From an uncultured Paracoccaceae bacterium (GTDB lineage: Bacteria; Pseudomonadota; Alphaproteobacteria; Rhodobacterales; Rhodobacteraceae), in contig CANLVP010000003.1 of assembly GCA_947494675.1 (NCBI GenBank), forward strand, positions 591,001 to 655,000: DNA of 64,000 nt, written 5' to 3'. The notes beneath the pieces are model-generated. The model saw nothing but the letters and a program-made list of their open reading frames with translations, was not told the origin of the DNA and made no database searches. Of the stretch, positions 26,674-35,628 are shown piece after piece; within the stretch, counting starts at the first letter, position 1, and every line of letters begins with the position of its first letter. The position numbers and the translations under genes are program-made.

Positions 26674-27864
26674 TCAGGCCTCCTTTTGTTCAGTTGAACC
26701 AGCAACAAATGCGCACCACGCCTGCAATAGTGTCCGCCTGCGATCCAGAAAGTCCGAGCGCGCATAGGCCTGTTCCACCTTGTTTCCCATACGATGCGCG
26801 AGGCTTAGTTCCGCCACCTCACGCGGAGCCTCGGCCACTTCCGAGGCCCAATCGCGAAAAGTGGAGCGGAAGCCATGGACGGTTGCGCCCTGCACCCCCA
26901 TTCGGCGCAAAAGCATCAGCATCGCCATGTTGGACAGCGGCGCATGTCGCTTCTGCCCCTCGAACACCACGTCGGATTTGATCGCTCGCAAAGGTTCGAG
27001 GATCGTCAGCATCTCAGGCGTTAGCGGGACCCGGTGCTCCTCACCGGCCTTCATACGCTCAGCTGGGCAAGTCCAAACCCCAGCTTCCTGCTCGAGCTCC
27101 GCCCAGCGCATCCCGAGAACTTCGGAAGTCCGTGACGCCGTCAAACAGGTGAACATCAGCGCTTTGGCGGCAATGGAGTTCCGTGTCCTCAGATCATCGA
27201 AAAACGCAGGCATGTCCTGCCAGCGCATCGCCGCATGAGACTTCGCCTTGGCCCGGACCTTTGGCAGGACCTGCGCATCCCGGATCGCCGTCACCGGGTT
27301 CTCGCTATCGCGGAACCCCTTCGACTTAGCCACGTCCAATACTGCCTTGATGCGTTGCGCAAGCCGTTTTGCTGTCTCGTGCTTCTTGGTCCAGACAGGA
27401 AGCAGCACTTGCAGCACTTCTGGCTGGCCGACCTCTGAAACCGGCAATCGCCCAATCTTGGGAAAGGCATACTCAGCCAATGTGTTGATCCACTGCTGGC
27501 CATGTTTCGGGTTCTTCCACGTTGGTAGACGCTCTATGTGAACCTGCCGCGCGATCTCTTCAAAGCACGGAATCTCTTGCCGCCCATTGTAGCGTGGGTT
27601 GATCCCTCTCTTCGCCAACCGGCGATATTCCAACGCTCGGTCTCGGGCTTCATTCAAGGTCACAACATCAGCGCCACCCAAACCGAAGTCAGTTCGTAAA
27701 GGTTTGCCCTCACGGTTGCGCTGCCCCTTAACGGTGACGCGGACGATCCAACGTCTGGCACCCGATGGGTCGACCACAAGGTACAAACCACTCCCGTCGC
27801 CGTGACGACCAGGGCCGAGGTTTCGCACCAGATTCTTTGTCAGCTTTCCGCTTAGAGCAGCCAT
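26674..27864 (-). CDS. P4-type tyrosine integrase
   Basis: A 396-residue integrase with an N-terminal DUF4102-like arm-binding domain (GDGSGLYLVVDPSGARRWIVR), a SAM-like core-binding domain and the catalytic domain: TASRTSEVLGMRW, VHGFRSTFRDWA, LAHRMGNKVEQAYAR. All of R, H-x-x-R, H and Y are present. The start at 27864 faces the repeat at 28009, a copy of the tRNA-Ser 3' end, as expected for an integrase beside its attachment site. It probably belongs to a separate island lying to the left. Confidence 0.92.
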   Translation of the reverse strand: MAALSGKLTKNLVRNLGPGRHGDGSGLYLVVDPSGARRWIVRVTVKGQRNREGKPLRTDFGLGGADVVTLNEARDRALEYRRLAKRGINPRYNGRQEIPCFEEIARQVHIERLPTWKNPKHGQQWINTLAEYAFPKIGRLPVSEVGQPEVLQVLLPVWTKKHETAKRLAQRIKAVLDVAKSKGFRDSENPVTAIRDAQVLPKVRAKAKSHAAMRWQDMPAFFDDLRTRNSIAAKALMFTCLTASRTSEVLGMRWAELEQEAGVWTCPAERMKAGEEHRVPLTPEMLTILEPLRAIKSDVVFEGQKRHAPLSNMAMLMLLRRMGVQGATVHGFRSTFRDWASEVAEAPREVAELSLAHRMGNKVEQAYARSDFLDRRRTLLQAWCAFVAGSTEQKEA

Positions 27865-28008
27865 GAAATACCACGTTTTCTACCACGCAATGAATAGAAA
27901 CGAGTCTAATCGAAGAAAAATCAATAGCAACAGCGAATGCGGATAAATCAATAAAAACAGCCCGGTAAAGGGGGTTTTAGCATCGAGTGCAAACGAATGA
28001 AAATGGTA

Positions 28009-28027
28009 GGTGGCGGAGACGAAGGGA
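28009..28027. repeat. left attachment repeat (copy of the tRNA-Ser 3' end)
   Basis: GGTGGCGGAGACGAAGGGA is identical to 50519-50537, the 3' end of tRNA-Ser(GCT) on the minus strand. The two copies bound 22.5 kb of accessory DNA. This copy also lies 145 bp upstream of the P4-type integrase start. Confidence 0.88.
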
Positions 28028-28165
28028 AGTTACGTCTGTGTTTAATTTTATATATAAAACAGCATATTATATAACACGTAGGATAATGTCGTAGCAAAGA
28101 ATTGTAGCAAATCGATCAACTTCGGTTGGTTTCACGGTGCCAAATTACCCTTTTGGGGTTCAGCA

Positions 28166-28582
28166 CTAATGCTCCGTCCGACAGTGCCTGTGATCCGCCA
28201 ACGAGGTCAGCACATAGCAGTCATTCGAACTCCCATCACCATCGCATCCTTCGGAGATGCGCACCAGTTCAGTTTCTAGGGCTGTTAGCCGCCGCAGCTT
28301 CTCACGGACATCGGCTAGTTGGTCCTGTGCTATCTCGGTGGCCTCTTGGCAGGAGCGGTCTGGATGTTGCTGTAAATCAATCAACGCGCTGATGGCTTCG
28401 ATGGAGAATCCGAGGTCACGGGCATGTCTGATGAAGCCCAGCCGTTCCAGACCCTCTTTGTCATACCGTCGTTGATTTCCTTCGGTGCGACCTGCGGACA
28501 CCAGCAATCCAACCTGTTCGTAGTATCGAATGGTAGGAACTTTCACACCCGTCTGCTTTGACAATTGCCCGATAGAAAACAT
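28166..28582 (-). CDS. MerR-family metal-responsive regulator (ZntR/CadR/PbrR type)
   Basis: A 138-residue MerR protein: an IGQLSKQTGVKVPTIRYYEQ helix-turn-helix, a coiled dimerisation helix, and a C-terminal loop with Cys (CDGDGSSNDC) followed by HRHC, which fits the Zn/Cd/Pb-sensing branch. It is divergent from the transglutaminase-CDF operon. The dyad between them has the 19-bp spacer MerR activators need. It probably senses the metal exported by the CDF protein. Confidence 0.88.
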   Translation of the reverse strand: MFSIGQLSKQTGVKVPTIRYYEQVGLLVSAGRTEGNQRRYDKEGLERLGFIRHARDLGFSIEAISALIDLQQHPDRSCQEATEIAQDQLADVREKLRRLTALETELVRISEGCDGDGSSNDCYVLTSLADHRHCRTEH

Positions 28583-28594
28583 GCGATTTACCCC

Positions 28595-28625
28595 TTGAAG
28601 CTCTAGTGACTAGAGGTTGTAGATA
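28595..28625 (+). promoter_or_regulatory. MerR-type promoter with 19-bp spacer
   Basis: A -35 TTGAAG (28595-28600) and -10 TAGATA (28620-28625) are 19 bp apart. In the spacer, CTCTAGT and ACTAGAG form a perfect dyad around G28608. This is the classic operator of MerR activators and drives the operon starting at 28655. Confidence 0.8.
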
Positions 28626-28654
28626 GGGTGGGACACAAGGAAAAGGCGATTCGT

Positions 28655-29425
28655 ATGTCCTCTGATCCAATGACCCAAGAGACCCCACTCCTCAATTACT
28701 CATCAGGCCCGATCCAGTCACTGATTGCAGATCGTGGGTGGTCCAAACTTGAACTCGCTGAACAGGCAGAAGCTGCATATGAGTTTGTCAGGAATGAAAT
28801 CGCATTTGGCTATAACAGCGACGATACGCTGACAGCATCCAAGGTGCTACGGGATGGCTATGGTCAGTGCAATACAAAGACCACGCTTCTGATGGCATTG
28901 CTGCGGGCCATGGATTTGCCGTGCCGCTTCCATGGCTTCACGATCCACAAGTCTCTGCAACGTGGTATCGTTCCCGAAATCGTCTACCCCCTTGCACCTA
29001 CCAACATCCTGCACTCTTGGGTGGAAGTATTGTTGGACGGGAGGTGGGTCACCCTTGAGGGTTTCATCCTTGATGATGCCGTGCTGGCTGCCCTGCAAAC
29101 AGCTTTCCCTGATCAGGAAAGCATCTGTGCTTATGGTGCTGGCACGGACAACCTCCATGCCCCTGATGTCGGCTGGTCTGGGCTGGACACCTACATTCAA
29201 AGAACGGGGATCAACTTTGACTTTGGAATTTTCGCATCACCAGATGCTTTTTACGCGGAACATCGGCAACTGCGGGGCGTCAAAGGGTTGTTGTATAGAC
29301 TCGTGATCCGCCACTGGATGAATGCACGAGTGGAACGCCTCCGTCGTGGCGTTGTGCCGACCATCCCTAACGGTCCAGCAACAGCATTGCCCCCTCAACA
29401 GCCCAATGTGAAGGAGGCTGTGTAA
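28655..29425 (+). CDS. transglutaminase-like domain protein
   Basis: A 256-residue protein with the papain-like transglutaminase triad: Cys in GYGQCNTKTTLLMALLRA, His in LHSWVEVLLDGRWV and an Asp/Glu just after (TLEGFILDD). The ATG at 28655 has AAGGAAAAGG upstream. Its stop overlaps the CDF start (TAATG). Genes of this type recur next to CDF exporters and MerR regulators on alphaproteobacterial islands, but their part in metal resistance is not known. Confidence 0.78.
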   Translation: MSSDPMTQETPLLNYSSGPIQSLIADRGWSKLELAEQAEAAYEFVRNEIAFGYNSDDTLTASKVLRDGYGQCNTKTTLLMALLRAMDLPCRFHGFTIHKSLQRGIVPEIVYPLAPTNILHSWVEVLLDGRWVTLEGFILDDAVLAALQTAFPDQESICAYGAGTDNLHAPDVGWSGLDTYIQRTGINFDFGIFASPDAFYAEHRQLRGVKGLLYRLVIRHWMNARVERLRRGVVPTIPNGPATALPPQQPNVKEAV

Positions 29426-30060
29426 TGTCGGGTTGCTGTGGACATGATGCGAAGTTCGAAGGCGTCTCGGCTGATTACAAACGCCGCCTATGGATCGTCA
29501 TCGCCCTGAACGCCACGATGTTTGCGGTCGAGATGTCGGCGGGGCACTATGCCCAGTCTCAGGCCCTTCAGGCTGATGCATTGGACTTCTTAGGCGATGC
29601 CCTGACCTACGGTATTTCACTGGCGGTCATTGGTGCGTCCATTCAGGTGCGCACGAACGCTGCATTGGCAAAAGGGTTGAGCCTCCTCTTGATGGGCCTC
29701 TGGGTCTTCGGATCGACCCTTTACCGCGTATTCTACGTTGGAGTGCCTGAAGCGGGTATTATGGGCGTCGTTGGTGTTATGGCACTGGCAACAAACCTGG
29801 CCAGCGTTCTGCTGCTGGTTCGATACAAAGACGGAGATGCCAACGTCAGATCGGTCTGGCTGTGTTCACGCAACGACGCCATCGGCAACGTAGCAGTCGT
29901 CTTGGCCGCCTTCGGCGTCTGGGGGACCGCAACGGGTTGGCCAGACCTGATCGTTGCGGGGATCATGGCGACGTTGTTCCTGTCGTCGGCATTCCAGATC
30001 GTGCGTCAAGCTTTGCGGGAACGACGAGATGCAATGCAGCACATCCATGGGGCAACATGA
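29425..30060 (+). CDS. cation diffusion facilitator (CDF) family exporter
   Basis: A 211-residue inner-membrane protein with six predicted helices. The metal-site helix reads ADALDFLGDALTYG (Asp-x3-Asp) and a later helix has SRNDAIGN. It lacks the usual cytosolic C-terminal domain, so it is short for the family. The N-terminus has CCGHD, a possible metal site. It is co-regulated with the Zn/Cd-type MerR and overlaps the next gene (ATGA). Confidence 0.85.
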   Translation: MSGCCGHDAKFEGVSADYKRRLWIVIALNATMFAVEMSAGHYAQSQALQADALDFLGDALTYGISLAVIGASIQVRTNAALAKGLSLLLMGLWVFGSTLYRVFYVGVPEAGIMGVVGVMALATNLASVLLLVRYKDGDANVRSVWLCSRNDAIGNVAVVLAAFGVWGTATGWPDLIVAGIMATLFLSSAFQIVRQALRERRDAMQHIHGAT

Positions 30061-30608
30061 TGGTCGTTCTGTTTACATCCATAGGGATCGTTATTGCGTT
30101 CGGGACCTTGGCTGCGATTGTCTGGTCCATCGCTTATCCCGAACGCCGACTTTGGCCTCCGAAACAATATACAACACTGACACCGATCTTGGTTTGGGTG
30201 CCAACGTTCACCCTGTTCGGCACCATGATTGGCGTTGGTGTGATTGAGTGGGGTTCTTGGGCCATTCCCGCTGCGATCAGATACGGTTTGGGGGGGACGT
30301 TGATCGCCCTTGGTAATTTGGGTGTTTGGTCGGAAGTGATGAAGTTTGGCGTCGATCAAACAGGCGGTGCTTCTGGCGTGCTACGGACAGGAGGGCTGTA
30401 TCGGTATTCCCGTAACCCGCAATATGTATCCGACATCATGATCGTTTTGGGGTGGGTCATGATGTCAGCATCGCCTTCGGCATTCGTGATCGGGTTGGTG
30501 TCAGTATTGGTTCTCATCGTAGCCCCATTTGCGGAAGAGCCTTGGTTGAGACGGACCTACGGTGAGCAATATGCCGAATACGCTACCAAGGTCAGGAGGT
30601 TCCTATGA
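30057..30608 (+). CDS. isoprenylcysteine methyltransferase-like (ICMT/PEMT) membrane protein
   Basis: A 183-residue protein with about five membrane helices and the C-terminal methyltransferase signature: GLYRYSRNPQYVSDI, then EEPWLRRTYGEQYAEYATKVRRFL. It starts in an ATGA overlap with the CDF gene. In metal-resistance loci such proteins are common neighbours of CDF exporters; substrate unknown. Confidence 0.82.
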   Translation: MMVVLFTSIGIVIAFGTLAAIVWSIAYPERRLWPPKQYTTLTPILVWVPTFTLFGTMIGVGVIEWGSWAIPAAIRYGLGGTLIALGNLGVWSEVMKFGVDQTGGASGVLRTGGLYRYSRNPQYVSDIMIVLGWVMMSASPSAFVIGLVSVLVLIVAPFAEEPWLRRTYGEQYAEYATKVRRFL

Positions 30609-30675
30609 AGCGTAAGGGACTAGTTGACCATTGTGATCTCAACTAAGACCCTAAGGCTTTGGCTGAGATCAACGG

Positions 30676-31068
30676 TTAACCGAGGTAATCGATGATCGGA
30701 CAATCGGGGCGATGGTCACCACGGCATGATGTCACCAGATGCGCCAACTCATCATGCAGAGACTGTAACTCCCGCTGTTTTTCTTCGATCTCTTCCAGTC
30801 GCTTAGACGCTATGCGTTTCACTTCTGAACTGGTGCGGTCCTGATCCTGGTATAGTCCGAGAAGTTCACGGCATTCTTCGATGGTGAAGCCAAACTCTCG
30901 TGATCTTCGGATGAACACGAGCTTTCGCACAGAAGCATCGTCATAGTTGCGATACCCTGCTTCAGAACGCGACGGAGCCTGAACGAGGCCAATGTCAGCG
31001 TAATAGCGCACAGTTTTGACGGGGAGACCCGCAGCCTTCGATGCAGCAGAAATATTCACCGAACTCAC
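30676..31068 (-). CDS. cueR: CueR-type copper-responsive MerR regulator
   Basis: A 130-residue MerR protein. The metal loop CRGDHRPDCPII is that of CueR/HmrR Cu(I) sensors. An N-terminal helix-turn-helix (ISAASKAAGLPVKTVRYY) and the long dimerisation helix are intact. It is divergent from the glutaredoxin-MauE/cytochrome/cop operon and shares its promoter region, so it probably activates that operon under copper. Confidence 0.88.
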   Translation of the reverse strand: MSSVNISAASKAAGLPVKTVRYYADIGLVQAPSRSEAGYRNYDDASVRKLVFIRRSREFGFTIEECRELLGLYQDQDRTSSEVKRIASKRLEEIEEKQRELQSLHDELAHLVTSCRGDHRPDCPIIDYLG

Positions 31069-31071
31069 CTC

Positions 31072-31102
31072 TTGACCTTCTAGTTACTGGAAAGATTAGG
31101 TT
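31072..31102 (+). promoter_or_regulatory. CueR-type promoter with 19-bp spacer
   Basis: TTGACC (31072-31077) and TAGGTT (31097-31102) are 19 bp apart. The spacer has the imperfect dyad ACCTTC...GGAAAG, close to the CueR operator. It faces the copper operon. Confidence 0.75.
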
Positions 31103-31162
31103 GATGCTGAATGAGTTTCAAGGGTCCAGTCGGATGGATGCCCGCACCTGCGTAAGGAAAGA

Positions 31163-31918
31163 ATGACCATGCCCAAGGATACCGCCAACAAAACTGCGAC
31201 CCTCTATCGGATGGTGATGACCGATCGCATGTGTCCGTACGGATTGAAGTCGAAAGACTTGCTGGAACGACAGGGCTATCAAGTTGATGATCGCCACCTC
31301 ACCAGCCGTGACGAGGTTGATGCGTTCAAGGCCAAGCATGATGTAAGGACGACGCCACAGACATTCATTGGTGAAACCCGCATTGGTGGCTTCGACGATC
31401 TAAATGCATACTTTGGGAAAGCCACCAAGGCTGATGATGCCACGACCTATAAGCCCGTGGTTGCCTTGTTCACGGTTGCTGCGTTGATGGCTGTTGCAGT
31501 CACCTGGCTCATCCTTGGCACCATGTTCACTGGGCGGACGGTTGAGTTGTTTATCTCGATTTCAATGGTCTTGTTGGGTCTACAGAAACTGCAAGATGTT
31601 GAACGGTTCGCCACCATGTTCCTGAATTACGACCTGCTTGCTCAGCGATGGGTTCCCTACGGCTACGTTTATCCTTTCGTTGAGACGGGAGCGGGGCTGC
31701 TCATGATGGCGGGCGTTCTCACCTGGTTGTCTGCACCAGCCGCTTTGTTTGTGGCAAGCATCGGCGCGATCAGTGTGTTCAAGGCGGTCTACATCGACAA
31801 ACGCGAACTCAAGTGCGCCTGTGTCGGCGGTGACAGCAAAGTTCCACTTGGGTTCGTGTCGCTTACCGAGAACCTGATGATGATCGGTATGGCAATCTGG
31901 ATGCTCTCAAAGCTGTGA
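31163..31918 (+). CDS. glutaredoxin-MauE/DoxX fusion membrane protein
   Basis: Residues 10-80 form a glutaredoxin domain with the active site MCPYG (one Cys) and a TTPQTFIGETRIGGFDDL cis-Pro loop. Residues 95-251 are a four-helix MauE/DoxX-type membrane domain with a CAC pair near residue 214. Such fusions move reducing equivalents across the inner membrane. It is the first gene after the CueR promoter. AAGGA precedes the ATG at 31163; a second ATG at 31169 is possible. Confidence 0.82.
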   Translation: MTMPKDTANKTATLYRMVMTDRMCPYGLKSKDLLERQGYQVDDRHLTSRDEVDAFKAKHDVRTTPQTFIGETRIGGFDDLNAYFGKATKADDATTYKPVVALFTVAALMAVAVTWLILGTMFTGRTVELFISISMVLLGLQKLQDVERFATMFLNYDLLAQRWVPYGYVYPFVETGAGLLMMAGVLTWLSAPAALFVASIGAISVFKAVYIDKRELKCACVGGDSKVPLGFVSLTENLMMIGMAIWMLSKL

Positions 31919-31991
31919 TAAAAAAGCGTTTGACCCTCCACCAACTGGAAGGCTTAGCGATGGCAGAAAGATGTGAGGAGCAGTGCCTTCA

Positions 31992-32429
31992 ATGAAATCG
32001 ACTATCGCTATTGCTGCTATTTTGGTTGCAGGTGGTGTGGGCTACGCGATGTGGCCCACCACAGTACCGCACACCACAACGACAAACGCTGCCATCGCCA
32101 TGGAAGACGGAGTTCTTGCAAATGTCCTGCTGCCTGACACGCTGTCGCAGAATGCCCAGATCGGGCAACTCGCCTATCAGGCCAAATGCGCGGCTTGCCA
32201 CGGGGGGAACGCTGCGGGCCAAGATGGCGTCGCACCGCCGCTCGTCCACGTTATCTATGAACCAAGCCATCACGGCGATGAGGCGTTCCAACGGGCCGCT
32301 GCTGTGGGCGTTCGTGGACACCATTGGCCGTTTGGCGACATGCCCCCTGTTGCGGGGGTAACACGGGGCGATGTCACGATGATCATCGCCTACATTCGGG
32401 AACTGCAACGTGCCAACGGGATCAATTGA
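31992..32429 (+). CDS. periplasmic c-type cytochrome
   Basis: A 145-residue protein with an N-terminal membrane anchor/signal and one heme site CAACH, then a distal MPP motif (FGDMPPVAG) supplying the axial Met. The GAGGAG site is 10 bp before the ATG at 31992, so the GTG at 31983 is less likely. It may carry electrons for the multicopper oxidase encoded downstream. Confidence 0.82.
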   Translation: MKSTIAIAAILVAGGVGYAMWPTTVPHTTTTNAAIAMEDGVLANVLLPDTLSQNAQIGQLAYQAKCAACHGGNAAGQDGVAPPLVHVIYEPSHHGDEAFQRAAAVGVRGHHWPFGDMPPVAGVTRGDVTMIIAYIRELQRANGIN

Positions 32430-32463
32430 TCTCCAAAGACAAAACAAGAGACTCGAAACAACA

Positions 32464-32805
32464 ATGAAAGCTATTCTACTTGCAGGCATGATCGGGATTT
32501 GGGCAACGGGCGCGATGGCACACTCGCCCCTCGACGCAACGACACCAGCTAACGAGGCCATCGTCACAGAGATGCCGACCGAAGTCTTGATGAACTTCAA
32601 AGGTGACATCCGCCTGACGCGGGTCGCGATCACACATGCCGACACACACAGTATGGACATGGACCTTGGCGAACAAACGGCGTTCACACAGGAGTTTGCC
32701 TTGCCAATGCACGACATGGGAGCAGGAACCTATGTGATCGAATGGCGTGGGCTGGGTGTAGATGGCCATGCCCTGAACGGCACCTTTAGCTTCACTGTCG
32801 AATAA
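32464..32805 (+). CDS. copC: copper resistance protein CopC
   Basis: A 113-residue protein with a signal peptide (cleaved after AMA, leaving His at the new N-terminus, the first Cu(II) ligand of CopC). The beta-barrel pattern HSPLDATTPANEA ... LMNFKGDIRLTRVAI ... GAGTYVIEWRGLGVDGHALNGTFSFTVE is given here by landmarks HSPLD, FKGDI and VDGHALNG. It lies 2 bp before copD. It binds copper in the periplasm and probably passes it to CopD. Confidence 0.9.
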   Translation: MKAILLAGMIGIWATGAMAHSPLDATTPANEAIVTEMPTEVLMNFKGDIRLTRVAITHADTHSMDMDLGEQTAFTQEFALPMHDMGAGTYVIEWRGLGVDGHALNGTFSFTVE

Positions 32806-32807
32806 CG

Positions 32808-33656
32808 ATGCCTGATGCGTTCGGTCTGGCGGCCATCGTCACAAAATTTGCCCTCTACCTTGGCGTGATGACTGCGACAGGCACTGTCATGGCGACGCTG
32901 ATGTTTCGGCTAGATCGCACACGTGGTTTGGCCGCAGCATTCGCCGTTCTAGGGTTGGCGGCGACCATCCTTGCCTTCTCATTACGCGGAGCCAACCTGA
33001 CGGGTGATCTCAGCGGTATGACTGATCCAGAGATGCTGGGCCTGCTATGGACGACGCCTGTCGGCACGGCATTGCTATTGCGTTTGGTAGGTCTCGGCAT
33101 GTTGATCGCTGGCTTGTTCATGGGGCGTGTTGGAGCTTGGGTCTCGGCTCTGGGTGGAGTCTTGGCGATCTGGTCATTCGATCACGTTGGACACATCTCT
33201 AGCCGAGACACGACGCTGCTCGACATCGCTTTGACGTTGCATTTGCTGACCGTCGCACTGTGGATCGGTGTTCTCACGCCATTGAAGCGCCTGGCATCGT
33301 TACCCGACACCTTTAACATGGCTGCGAACGTGGGGCATCGATTTGGCGTTGTTGCGACCGCCACAGTCCCCGCGCTGATCATCGTTGGTGGTTACATGGG
33401 CTACCAGCTTGTTGGGTCGTTCACCGCACTTATCGGGACTGGATACGGACAGGCATTGATCATCAAGGTTCTTCTCATAGGTTGTCTGCTGGGGTTGGCT
33501 GCGGCCAATAAACTTCGGTTCATTCCCGCGCTCCGAGCAGGTGATCCAGCCGCTGCAAGCCATCTCTCCAAATCTATATCGGTTGAATGGCTGGTCATCC
33601 TGGCTGTGCTTGGCACGACCGCATTTTTGACAACACACCTGACTCTGCCAGCATGA
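32808..33656 (+). CDS. copD: copper resistance protein CopD family, inner membrane
   Basis: A 282-residue protein with eight predicted membrane helices. The conserved His in DHVGHISSRD and HLLTVALWIGVL and the late GGYMGYQL motif fit CopD/YcnJ. It is coupled to copC and overlaps an in-frame ATG of the multicopper oxidase. It imports or handles copper with CopC. Confidence 0.88.
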   Translation: MPDAFGLAAIVTKFALYLGVMTATGTVMATLMFRLDRTRGLAAAFAVLGLAATILAFSLRGANLTGDLSGMTDPEMLGLLWTTPVGTALLLRLVGLGMLIAGLFMGRVGAWVSALGGVLAIWSFDHVGHISSRDTTLLDIALTLHLLTVALWIGVLTPLKRLASLPDTFNMAANVGHRFGVVATATVPALIIVGGYMGYQLVGSFTALIGTGYGQALIIKVLLIGCLLGLAAANKLRFIPALRAGDPAAASHLSKSISVEWLVILAVLGTTAFLTTHLTLPA

Positions 33657-33664
33657 GGCACCAC

Positions 33665-34963
33665 ATGAATAGACGACACTTCTTGGCTTCCGTTTCAGCC
33701 ACCGTGATCTTACCTATGCCCACATTCGCAGCCGAAGATACGTTACGGTTGAAGGCAGAAGAGGTGACGCAACAAATCCTACCAGATGGAAATGGTGTGA
33801 CATCGATGCTGGGCTTCAACGGATCAATGCCAGGTCCCGAACTGCGGGTGCGTCGTGGTGAGCGTGTGAACATCAATGTTGAGAACGGACTTGAAGAAGG
33901 CACCGCAGTGCATTGGCACGGCATCAGGCTGGAAAACCAGATGGATGGTGTGCCGATGCTGACGCAAGAGTTGATCGAACCCTCCGACACCAAAACCTAT
34001 AGCTTTATACCGCCAGACGAAGGCACCTATTGGTATCATTCCCATTACATTTCTCATGAACAGGTCGCACGTGGCATGATGGGACCGTTGATTGTTGAGG
34101 ACGAAACGCCCCCAGATATCGATCACGACATCACTGTGTTGATGGCAGATTGGCAGATGCAGGAAGATGGTAGCCTGTCCAAAGAGTTTACCGATATGCA
34201 CAGTGTAGCACATGGCGGTTACATGGGGAATTTCGCCCGTGCTTTCCTGTCCCAAGATCAGGTGAAGACTGGAGATCGTGTTAGGTTTCGGTTGATCAAC
34301 GCAGCGACGAATCGCATCTTTCCCGTCGCAATCAGTGGCGTCAGCGGATTGGTTGTGGCCTTGGATGGCATGGCTCTATCGGAGCCACGTCCTATGACAG
34401 AACTTACCCTCGCACCCGCACAACGGGCCGACCTGATCGTAGACATCACTGGTCCCGTTGGATTTGATATGTTGACCCGTCAGGGACCATATAGATTGGC
34501 TGATCTGGCTGTGATTGGCACAAATACGGATAGGGTGGTTGGGCAGATCATGGCTCTGTCACTGCCCAACCTGCCAACACCTACTGATCCAACGCAACAT
34601 CTGACGTTGACGATGATGGGTGGTGCAATGGGCGGTCGCCATGATGGCGACAATATCTGGGCCTTCAACAACGTATCGGACCTACAAGGCGACCCGTTCG
34701 GTTCATTCCAAAATGGCGAGACTGTGCGGATCACATTTGTAAACGACACCTCGTTCCCGCACGGCATCCACCTGCATGGTCACCACTTCTACGAGGTTGA
34801 AGAGAAGGGAGCCTTGGGTGACCTGCGGGACACCACTCTGGTGAACGCTGGTGAAAGCCGCGATGTCATCTGTGTCTTCGATAACCCTGGTCGCTGGTTG
34901 ATCCATTGCCACATGCTCAGCCACGCCGTTGGCGGGATGCGAACATGGGTGAATGTGGCATGA
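33665..34963 (+). CDS. multicopper oxidase (CopA/CueO-like), Tat-exported
   Basis: A 432-residue three-domain laccase-like enzyme that oxidises Cu(I) and similar substrates in the periplasm. It starts MNRRHFLASVSA, a twin-arginine signal. All four copper motifs are present: HWHG near residue 82, WYHSH near 125, HGIHLHGH near 366 and HCHMLSH near 414. An upstream in-frame ATG at 33653 overlaps the copD stop and may be the true initiator. The next gene overlaps by ATGA. Confidence 0.92.
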   Translation: MNRRHFLASVSATVILPMPTFAAEDTLRLKAEEVTQQILPDGNGVTSMLGFNGSMPGPELRVRRGERVNINVENGLEEGTAVHWHGIRLENQMDGVPMLTQELIEPSDTKTYSFIPPDEGTYWYHSHYISHEQVARGMMGPLIVEDETPPDIDHDITVLMADWQMQEDGSLSKEFTDMHSVAHGGYMGNFARAFLSQDQVKTGDRVRFRLINAATNRIFPVAISGVSGLVVALDGMALSEPRPMTELTLAPAQRADLIVDITGPVGFDMLTRQGPYRLADLAVIGTNTDRVVGQIMALSLPNLPTPTDPTQHLTLTMMGGAMGGRHDGDNIWAFNNVSDLQGDPFGSFQNGETVRITFVNDTSFPHGIHLHGHHFYEVEEKGALGDLRDTTLVNAGESRDVICVFDNPGRWLIHCHMLSHAVGGMRTWVNVA

Positions 34964-35385
34964 GGTGGGTGATCCCAATCTTGCTGTCTTTGGCATCCCC
35001 AGTTGCCGCTGATCACAACTGGGATCACCGCGACATCGTTGCGGGTCAAAGCCTTTATTCAGACAACTGCGCATCCTGCCACGGTGCCAACCTTGAGGGA
35101 CAGCCGAACTGGCAATCCCCGAACGCCGATGGTGTGCTTCCAGCCCCGCCGCATGACGGGACAGGTCACACGTGGCACCATGATGATGAACTGCTGTTCG
35201 AATACACCAAGCTCGGTGGCGCTGCTGCATTGGAGATCAGGGGTGTAACTGGGTTCACTAGCGGGATGCCAGGTTTCGGCGAAACACTCACCGATGATGA
35301 GATATGGGATATCCTCGCCTACATCAGATCAACTTGGTCTGAGCGGGAACGCGAAGTCCAAGCCAGCAGGAACCCTCCCCACTAA
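34960..35385 (+). CDS. periplasmic c-type cytochrome
   Basis: A 141-residue protein with a signal peptide (IPILLSLASPVAA), a heme site CASCH and a distal Met in SGMPGFGETL. It overlaps the multicopper oxidase stop by ATGA. It could donate or accept electrons for the oxidase. It is the last gene of the copper operon. Confidence 0.85.
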   Translation: MRWVIPILLSLASPVAADHNWDHRDIVAGQSLYSDNCASCHGANLEGQPNWQSPNADGVLPAPPHDGTGHTWHHDDELLFEYTKLGGAAALEIRGVTGFTSGMPGFGETLTDDEIWDILAYIRSTWSEREREVQASRNPPH

Positions 35386-35403
35386 CAATTCAGTGGAGTC
35401 GCT

Positions 35404-35628
35404 TCATCCACAACAGGACTTGCCCTCTTGTATCGGCGGGCAAGGAACCGTCGCATACGAACAGTAAACGCAGCAGTCACCGCTCAGTGGCTTGAGTACA
35501 GTTTGGCATGACTTGCATTCATAAAACCACTGACACGCATCTGTTGGCATCACTTCAGTTTCGACATGCCCACAGTCGGGACAGGTCAGTGTGGACTCAA
35601 GAACAACTACTGTTTCCGTCGTTGCCAT
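35404..35628 (-). CDS. Cys-rich GDCCV-type protein of mercury loci
   Basis: A 74-residue protein with two CxxC zinc-ribbon pairs (CPDC, CKSC) and the motif GDCCVYCSYATVPCPPIQ, a signature seen in small proteins next to mer genes. It ends in CCG. It overlaps the end of merF by 22 bp. Thiol clusters suggest metal binding; the exact role is unknown. Confidence 0.75.
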   Translation of the reverse strand: MATTETVVVLESTLTCPDCGHVETEVMPTDACQWFYECKSCQTVLKPLSGDCCVYCSYATVPCPPIQEGKSCCG

